Source: an uncultured Lachnospiraceae bacterium (GTDB taxonomy: Bacteria > Bacillota > Clostridia > Lachnospirales > Lachnospiraceae). Taken from it: a stretch of 46,222 bases of DNA. Under the pieces are notes generated by a model. That model did not search any database, had not been told where the DNA came from, and saw nothing but the letters and a program-made list of their open reading frames with translations. The translations under genes were made by a program, and so were the position numbers. The stretch covers positions 1 through 46,222 of the forward strand of contig CANQCD010000002.1 of NCBI GenBank assembly GCA_947589455.1. Direction: 5' to 3'. Shown here piece by piece: positions 40,894 to 46,222 of this stretch (the stretch's first letter is position 1; every line of letters begins with the position of its first letter).

Positions 40894-42266
40894 TAAAACA
40901 CCCCCAGCAATTCATGAATCGTATCTATTCCCACTAGCTGCAGATTCCCTGTCAATGCAGCCGGAATTTCTAATTGCCTTTTGTTTACCTGAGGCAGCAG
41001 ACAGCGTTTAAAACCTAATTTCGCCGCCTCCGCCACGCGCTGTTCCGCCATTGGCACGGCGCGCACCTCCCCGACAAGTCCCACTTCCCCAAAACAAATC
41101 GTACTGCTGTCCAATGCCTGATTGCGGTAGCTCGACAGCAATGCCGCCACAATCCCCAAATCTAACGCCGGTTCGCTGATTCGCATACCGCCCGCCACAT
41201 TAATATATGCATCACAGTCGCCCATGCGGAGACCTAAGCGTTTCTCTATCACCGCCATCAGCAAATTGACGCGGTTATAATCAGTTCCCGCCGCAGTCCT
41301 GCGGGGCATATTAAAGTTTGTCTGGCACACCAGCGCCTGCACCTCGACCAAGATCGGACGCGTCCCCTCCATGGAGCAGGCGACAATAGACCCCGGCTCA
41401 TTCTCCGGTTTTCCCTGCAGCATATATTCAGATGGGTTAGTAACTTCAACCAGGCCACAGCCGCGCATCTCGAACACGCCGACTTCGTTGGTGGAACCAA
41501 AGCGGTTTTTCACGCCGCGCAAGAAACGGTAAGAAGCGCTTCCGTCCCCTTCAAAATAAAGCACCGTGTCTACCATATGTTCCAGCACACGCGGCCCCGC
41601 CACAACGCCCTCTTTCGTCACATGCCCCACGACAAAGACAGAAACGGCAAGCTCTTTTGCCACCCGCATCAAAGCGCCGGTCGTTTCACGCACCTGACCT
41701 ACGCTCCCCGGTGCAGAGCCGATCTCTTCCCGGTACATTGTCTGGATGGAATCAATGACCACGACATCTGGCTTCATCCTGCCAACCGTCTCTACTACCA
41801 CGTCCAGATCCGTCTCGCTCAGCAAAAACAGTTCCTGTTCAAAATCGCCCAACCGGTCTGCACGCATCTTAATCTGTCTGACCGATTCCTCTCCCGAAAC
41901 ATACAAGATCTTTTTGCCCCGATCCGCCAGTTTTTGGCACATCTGCAAAAGCAGCGTAGATTTTCCAATCCCCGGGTCGCCTCCGACTAAGATCAGGGAA
42001 CCGGTAACAATGCCGCCGCCCAATACTCTGTCAAATTCACCAATCCCTGTCTCAGTGCGCTCTTCCGAAGAAGCGCTGACCTCTGACAACCTGACAGGCT
42101 GCGCTTTTACTGCCCTGACTGTCTCTTTCCCCGCCGCATTCCGGACAACCGGCTCTTCCACAAAAGTATTCCACTCTCTGCAGCCGGGACATTGTCCCAT
42201 CCACTTTGCACTTTCATATCCGCATTCTTTGCAGAAAAAGACAGTTTTTGTTTTTCCTTTTGCCAT
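40893..42266 (-). CDS. radA: DNA repair protein RadA
   Basis: A 457-residue RecA-related ATPase that promotes branch migration of recombination intermediates. It has an N-terminal C4 zinc finger (CKECGYESAKWMGQCPGC), a RecA-like core with Walker A GDPGIGKST and the RadA-specific KNRFGSTNEVG motif, and a C-terminal Lon-protease-like domain without the protease catalytic pair. The length is normal. It starts 2 bp after the small upstream gene with only a weak ribosome site, so translation is probably coupled. Confidence 0.97.
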   Translation of the reverse strand: MAKGKTKTVFFCKECGYESAKWMGQCPGCREWNTFVEEPVVRNAAGKETVRAVKAQPVRLSEVSASSEERTETGIGEFDRVLGGGIVTGSLILVGGDPGIGKSTLLLQMCQKLADRGKKILYVSGEESVRQIKMRADRLGDFEQELFLLSETDLDVVVETVGRMKPDVVVIDSIQTMYREEIGSAPGSVGQVRETTGALMRVAKELAVSVFVVGHVTKEGVVAGPRVLEHMVDTVLYFEGDGSASYRFLRGVKNRFGSTNEVGVFEMRGCGLVEVTNPSEYMLQGKPENEPGSIVACSMEGTRPILVEVQALVCQTNFNMPRRTAAGTDYNRVNLLMAVIEKRLGLRMGDCDAYINVAGGMRISEPALDLGIVAALLSSYRNQALDSSTICFGEVGLVGEVRAVPMAEQRVAEAAKLGFKRCLLPQVNKRQLEIPAALTGNLQLVGIDTIHELLGVF

Positions 42267-42268
42267 CG

Positions 42269-42682
42269 CTACATCTTGACGATACGGATATCGGAAGTCT
42301 GTCCGGCATTTAATTCCAGGCTCAGCACCAGCTTGCCGCCGAGGTTCGTCTTCATCTTGCCGATATTTGTATCATCCACAAACACCTTGTACTCTGTTTC
42401 CGGCTCAAGCTCCAGCGTAATGGACACATCTGTCAGACCCTCAACAGAAAAAGTCATCTCCTCTTCCGTCATTTTCAATCCGGTAACTACCGTCCCGGGA
42501 ACCGACTCATACACAAACAGCCCGTTCCTCTCTAACTTTGTGATCTCGCGGAACGTTTTTACCTTGTACAGATCTCCCTCAAATTCAAAATCAGAAAGTT
42601 TCTGTTTGGTATCAAATTCATAATTCCCAAAACTTAACGTGCCATCCTCTTCCTTGCGCATTAATTCCTTAATCACTGCCAT
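42269..42682 (-). CDS. Small beta-rich protein upstream of radA, function unknown
   Basis: A 137-residue soluble protein with alternating strand pattern (KLSDFEFEGDLYKVKTF; VSITLELEPETEYKVFVDD; GGKLVLSLEL), probably a beta-sandwich. I recall the family from Lachnospiraceae, where databases sometimes name it endosialidase; no sialidase motif (such as Asp boxes) is visible, so I do not endorse that name. AGGAGG lies 8 bp before the ATG. It has its own promoter and is the first gene of the operon with radA. Confidence 0.82.
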   Translation of the reverse strand: MAVIKELMRKEEDGTLSFGNYEFDTKQKLSDFEFEGDLYKVKTFREITKLERNGLFVYESVPGTVVTGLKMTEEEMTFSVEGLTDVSITLELEPETEYKVFVDDTNIGKMKTNLGGKLVLSLELNAGQTSDIRIVKM

Positions 42683-42792
42683 GGTTACTTTTCCTCCTGT
42701 GTTCTTTTTACGTTCTCCCGAACGGAATCATCAACCATCAGGCAAACGCAAAACCCCCGTCCACCAAAATTCCATTCCAATAAAGTATGTTA

Positions 42793-42821
42793 ATTATACC
42801 ACAAACCCCTGTCATTTTCTA
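42793..42821 (-). promoter_or_regulatory. Sigma-A promoter of the radA operon
   Basis: On the minus strand TAGAAA (42821-42816), 17 bp, TATAAT (42798-42793) with an extended -10 (TGG). The -35 lies only 4 bp past the clpC stop, so the intergenic space is fully used. Confidence 0.65.
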
Positions 42822-42824
42822 CTA

Positions 42825-45266
42825 TTACAATTTACAAAATACAATCTTTTCCTCGCGGTATTCTGCACGGATCGTATCTCCTGGCATGATTTCCGCCGCA
42901 AGTACCCTGTCCGCGATCTCATCCTCAATCTTTGTCTGGATGCTCCGGCGTATCGGACGGGCGCCATAATTCTTATCAAAGCCGCTTTTTGCAAGATATT
43001 CGACCGCCTCGTCAGAAACTTCAAGCACAATGCTTAACTGGGACTCCAGCCGCTTTGTCAGGACGCCTAACATCATTTTCACGATCTCTTTGATATTCTC
43101 CTGCGTCAGTGTATGAAATACCAGCATCTCGTCAATGCGGTTGATAAATTCCGGCTTAAATATTTTTTTAACCTCTTCCAGGACGCTTTCTTTCATTTTT
43201 TTGTAGTCCGCTTCCTGATCCTCCCTGCTGCCAAAGCCAAGCTGTTTCGGTGAGATGATCCGCTGCGCCCCGGCATTCGACGTCATAATGATGATCGTAT
43301 TCTTAAAGCTGACCTTCCGCCCCTGGGCGTCTGTGACATGACCGTCCTCCAATATCTGCAAAAGGATATTAAACACATCCAGATGCGCCTTTTCAATCTC
43401 GTCAAACAGAACGACGGAATAGGGGTGGCGCCTTATCTTTTCACTGAGCTGTCCTCCGTCCTCATAGCCGACATATCCCGGCGGCGAACCGATCATTTTG
43501 GATACGCTGTGTTTTTCCATATATTCAGACATATCGACGCGGATGATATCCTCCTCTTTTCCAAACACCGCCTCCGCCAGCGCCTTTGACAGCTCTGTCT
43601 TGCCGACGCCGGTCGGACCTAAGAACAGGAATGAACCGATCGGACGGTTCGGGTCTTTTAATCCCACCCGGCCGCGCCGCACCGCCTTTGCCACAGCTGA
43701 AACCGCCTCGTCCTGCCCAATGACGCGGCGGTGCAGTTCCTGCTCCAGTTCCCGCAGGCGCACTGTCTCTTCCTCCTGGATCTTCTGTACCGGGATTTTT
43801 GTCCAGTCAGCTATGACATTCGCTACGTCGGCTTCCGTTACGACAAGCTCTTCGTGAGTTCTCTCGGCCTCCTGTTTCTTCCTGCTCTCTTCTATTTTTT
43901 CACGGCAGGCGTTCTGCTTCTTTTTTAACTCTCCTGCCAATTCAAAATCTTTATGATAAAGAGCCTCTTCTTTTTCCTTTTCCAGCGCGGTGTATTCTTC
44001 TTCTAACGCCCGCAGCTCCGGCGATGGCAAAAGCAGGCTCAGGCCAATCTTTGCCGACGCCTCGTCCACCGCATCGATTGCCTTATCCGGCAGAAAACGG
44101 TCGTTGACATAGCGCTGCGTCATCTTAACCGCCGCTATCAGGGCGGCATCTGTAATCTCAACATGATGATGCGCTTCATACCGTTCCCGAAGCCCTTTTA
44201 ATATCCTGATCGCCTCTTCCTCATCCGGCTCTTCTACCTCTACCGGCTGGAAACGCCTCTCCAATGCGGCGTCTTTTTCGATATATTTACGGTATTCTTC
44301 TCTCGTCGTTGCCCCGATGATCTGAATCTCTCCCCGCGCCAGCGCCGGTTTCAATATATTGGCAGCGTCAATCGCGCCCTCTGCGCCTCCGGCGCCGATT
44401 ATCGTATGGATCTCATCGATAAACAACATGACATTGCCCGACTGCTTCACTTCCCGCAGCGCCCGCTTGATGCGCTCCTCAAACTCGCCGCGGTATTTAC
44501 TCCCCGCAACCATGCCGGACAGATCGAGCACCAGCACTCTTCTGTCCTGCAGCATCTCCGGGATATCCCCTTCCGCGATTTTCTGCGCCAATCCTTCTAC
44601 CACAGCCGTCTTTCCAACGCCTGGCTCTCCTACCAGACAGGGATTATTCTTTGTTCTCCGGCTCAATATCTGCACCAGGCGGCGGATTTCGCGCTCCCGC
44701 CCCACAACCGGGTCAAGCTTTCCGTCTTTGGCGTATGCCGTCAGATCCCTGCTGTACTGATCCAGCATCGGCGTTGCAGACTTTCCTCCCCTGCCCCTCT
44801 GCATCATATATTCATTTTTTGCACTGGTCATATCCTGTCCCGTCGCCGTCAGCACATCAATATAGAGTTTCTGTACATTGACGCCTTTTGTATTGAGGAG
44901 ACGGACGGCAATACAGTCCACTTCTTTTAACAGGGCGATCAGAATATGCTCCGTCCCTGTGCCCGGCGCCCCCAGGCGCTCTGCCTCCGCCTGGCTGTTG
45001 GCGACAACTTTTTTTGCCCGCGGCGTCATACATTGCTTTCCCATCGTCAGGAGGGAGGCGCCTGTAACAAAATTTTCCTCAATCAAGGCTTCTATCTCTT
45101 CTTCCTGGACTCCGTTTTCCCTGAGTACTTCAAACGCCACTCCTTTTGTCGCAAGAAGCCCCAGGAGCAAATGTTCTGTCCCAATATATCCATGCCCCAG
45201 TGTTGTTGCCTTCTTCTCTGCATTTTCCAGAACTTTTTCTGCATTTTTAGTAAAACGTTTCTGCAT
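42825..45266 (-). CDS. clpC: ClpC, AAA+ unfoldase of the Clp protease
   Basis: An 813-residue HSP100 ATPase that unfolds proteins and feeds them to ClpP. Two N-terminal Clp repeats (about 1-145), a first AAA+ module with GEPGVGKT, a UVR-containing middle segment (YHKDFELAGELKKKQ) typical of ClpC, and a second AAA+ module with GPTGVGKTELSKA. A ClpP-docking loop of L-G-F type (SPKQLGFGS) is visible. AGAGG precedes the ATG. The ctsR-mcsA-mcsB genes that often precede clpC in Firmicutes are not next to it; a hairpin-rich gap and a surface-protein gene are there instead. Confidence 0.97.
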   Translation of the reverse strand: MQKRFTKNAEKVLENAEKKATTLGHGYIGTEHLLLGLLATKGVAFEVLRENGVQEEEIEALIEENFVTGASLLTMGKQCMTPRAKKVVANSQAEAERLGAPGTGTEHILIALLKEVDCIAVRLLNTKGVNVQKLYIDVLTATGQDMTSAKNEYMMQRGRGGKSATPMLDQYSRDLTAYAKDGKLDPVVGREREIRRLVQILSRRTKNNPCLVGEPGVGKTAVVEGLAQKIAEGDIPEMLQDRRVLVLDLSGMVAGSKYRGEFEERIKRALREVKQSGNVMLFIDEIHTIIGAGGAEGAIDAANILKPALARGEIQIIGATTREEYRKYIEKDAALERRFQPVEVEEPDEEEAIRILKGLRERYEAHHHVEITDAALIAAVKMTQRYVNDRFLPDKAIDAVDEASAKIGLSLLLPSPELRALEEEYTALEKEKEEALYHKDFELAGELKKKQNACREKIEESRKKQEAERTHEELVVTEADVANVIADWTKIPVQKIQEEETVRLRELEQELHRRVIGQDEAVSAVAKAVRRGRVGLKDPNRPIGSFLFLGPTGVGKTELSKALAEAVFGKEEDIIRVDMSEYMEKHSVSKMIGSPPGYVGYEDGGQLSEKIRRHPYSVVLFDEIEKAHLDVFNILLQILEDGHVTDAQGRKVSFKNTIIIMTSNAGAQRIISPKQLGFGSREDQEADYKKMKESVLEEVKKIFKPEFINRIDEMLVFHTLTQENIKEIVKMMLGVLTKRLESQLSIVLEVSDEAVEYLAKSGFDKNYGARPIRRSIQTKIEDEIADRVLAAEIMPGDTIRAEYREEKIVFCKL

Positions 45267-45295
45267 GATCTACCTCTTTCCTGCGCTGCCTGTAT

Positions 45296-45530
45296 GACCC
45301 GGTTCGCCGGGTCTGCAAGGTTTGTGCCGCAGCGCTGGGCACAAGCTTGCTGCGCGAACAGGATTCGCGTCTTTTTTTATGGAATAGGATTAGGGTGTCA
45401 AAAGGGTGCTCACTCAAGCTTTTGACACCTTAATCGGAATCGGAAATTGCAGCCCCTCCTAAAGGAGGGCTTTGAAATGTAGTGGTGCTCAAGGACACCA
45501 GCGCAGGCGGTGCCCTTTTTTATTTTTTTC
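45296..45530 (+). repeat. Cluster of six hairpins upstream of clpC
   Basis: Dyads in order: GACCCGG-TTCG-CCGGGTC (45296-45313); TTGTGCC (45322) with GGCACAA (45338-45344); CGCGAA (45353) with TTCGCG (45364-45369) plus a T-run; GGTGTCAAAAG (45394) with CTTTTGACACC (45419-45429); GCCCCTCC-TAAA-GGAGGGC (45452-45470); GGACACC (45493) with GGTGCC then T-runs (45509-45530). Parts recur in the scfA-scfB gap. These look like stacked dispersed palindromic repeats; the third and sixth could terminate + strand transcription. Confidence 0.6.
45374..45401 (-). promoter_or_regulatory. clpC: Possible clpC promoter
   Basis: On the minus strand TTGACA (45401-45396), 16 bp, TAAAAA (45379-45374). The -35 lies within one arm of the 11-bp inverted repeat at 45394-45429. 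I saw neither a CtsR heptad repeat nor a CIRCE element. Confidence 0.38.
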
Positions 45531-46222
45531 TGCGGAACAGGCTTGCCAGCACGATCACTAACAGGCAAAACACCGCCATGATCGCAATAATATATTTCAG
45601 GCTAAGTATCTGATTTTCATATTGGCCGATCGTCTCCGGAGAGACGCCCTGCGCATCATAGCGATACCACTCTTTCACTTTTTCGTACGGAAAGACGGCG
45701 TCGTCTTCTTTGTCATACAGATAAAACCCTTCCTCTTTTCCTTTTCCGTAAACCAAGACAAGGCGGCCTTCTTTGTCCGATCTTAACAGATAGGCAGAGA
45801 GGCTTACCCCGTCTATCTCTACATTCCCGCGCTCGAATCCGTCCGGTACTTCTACATCGCCTGCTGGCTCTTTTAAGACGACCTGCTGGCTGCCGGATAA
45901 GACCGTTTTCCCATTCCGCCTCTGCAGCGTCACTCTTTTCCCGCTGTCAGCGCGGTTCCCGCCGCCTTCTTTCTGCACGGTGATAACAATCCTGTAAACA
46001 GTCTCTGTATGATATCTGGATACCACCTTTATTTTAATGATATTCTTTCCCTCTTTCAACTGCTTATTGCCGTCCAGCGTTACCTTTGCGCGGCTGTCCT
46101 GCGCCGCATATGTGACAGACAGCTTTTTTGCGTCTGTCGAGATCACTCCGCTGTACTTAATGATATCTGGTGAAAACTGTGGGGTCAATTCTACGTTTTT
46201 AATCTTTAAGCTGCGCAGCTTA
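45520..46222 (-). CDS. Membrane-anchored protein with cadherin-like beta-sandwich domain, 5'-truncated by the window edge
   Basis: The C-terminal 233 or so residues of a larger protein. The frame stays open to the window edge, and the first residues (LRSLKIKNVELTPQFSP) begin a cadherin-like beta-sandwich repeat (Pfam 12733 type: L-x-x-L-x-I, PxFSP, Y, then KEGKNIIKIKV). A linker domain with a GKGKEEGFYLYD segment follows, then one transmembrane helix close to the C-terminus and a RRKK stop-transfer tail. The bulk is therefore extracytoplasmic. More repeats and a signal peptide are expected upstream. The function is probably cell-surface binding. Confidence 0.83.
   Translation of the reverse strand, partial: KLRSLKIKNVELTPQFSPDIIKYSGVISTDAKKLSVTYAAQDSRAKVTLDGNKQLKEGKNIIKIKVVSRYHTETVYRIVITVQKEGGGNRADSGKRVTLQRRNGKTVLSGSQQVVLKEPAGDVEVPDGFERGNVEIDGVSLSAYLLRSDKEGRLVLVYGKGKEEGFYLYDKEDDAVFPYEKVKEWYRYDAQGVSPETIGQYENQILSLKYIIAIMAVFCLLVIVLASLFRRKK

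Noticed and set aside
45267-45519. CIRCE or CtsR operator before clpC
   Set aside because: The GTGCTCACTCAAG string resembles half a CIRCE, but the required inverted partner is absent; no GGTCAAA direct repeat occurs.
45296-45535. Small regulatory RNA on the + strand ending at the T-runs
   Set aside because: Terminator-like ends exist at 45369 and 45515, but no convincing + strand promoter was found and the dyads look like dispersed repeats.
45520-46188. Complete gene starting with TTG at 46188
   Set aside because: The beta-sandwich domain clearly begins before this codon and the frame is open to the window edge, so the gene is truncated.
1-46222. Prophage, insertion sequence, integrative element, rRNA or tRNA genes
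   Set aside because: No integrase, transposase, phage or conjugation gene and no tRNA-like cloverleaf was recognised on either strand.

Overview
The window looks like chromosomal DNA of an anaerobic, endospore-forming, chemotactic Clostridia, most likely family Lachnospiraceae. Support comes from spoVAD-spoVAE, an alpha/beta-type small acid-soluble spore protein, the SCIFF peptide with its radical SAM maturase (a Clostridia hallmark), the recA-recX-rny arrangement, Firmicute-type sigma-A promoters and a Gram-positive LexA box. No rRNA, tRNA, CRISPR array, phage or insertion sequence was seen. Coding density is high. Both end genes (an RND transporter and a cadherin-like surface protein) run off the window.

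Left part (1-11160, mostly +): a 5'-truncated RND efflux pump with a long coiled-coil insertion; spoVAD-spoVAE behind a near-perfect sigma-G promoter; a long AT/purine-rich gap; a DUF6465 protein with a histone-like tail; a SASP gene on the minus strand with its own sigma-G promoter; then scfA (SCIFF)-scfB (maturase)-CDF metal exporter-DUF1653 protein-membrane protein of unknown function. Strong hairpins separate scfA from scfB.

Middle (11161-22600): SOS-controlled recA (LexA box, two promoters), recX and rny; an ASKHA-domain corrinoid-activator-like protein; then a RelA/SpoT-like domain fused to an unknown C-terminal half, preceded by a structured leader. On the minus strand lie proB and a marR-gltA (citrate synthase) operon; cysE follows on the plus strand.

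Minus-strand chemotaxis operon (32106 down to 22630): one promoter precedes an amidase, rdgB, a YfcE-like phosphodiesterase, cheR, cheB, cheY, cheA, cheW and a chemoreceptor, a complete adaptation and signalling set without flagellar genes. Divergent from it is a large intracellular GH2-type glycosidase.

Right part (35274-46222): a heterodimeric ABC exporter pair, a THUMP-domain rRNA methyltransferase, a small beta-rich protein-radA-small helical protein operon, clpC, and the membrane-anchored cadherin-like protein.

The most unusual structural theme is tandem repeats in short intergenic gaps. At three places (gltA, cysE and the second ABC gene) the repeat unit includes the last codons and stop codon of the adjacent gene, so the gene's 3' end appears serially duplicated into the intergenic space. 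A fourth tandem repeat lies in a divergent promoter region. The other leading candidates for new biology are the RelA/SpoT-like fusion with its structured leader, and the regulatory architecture of the SCIFF locus.
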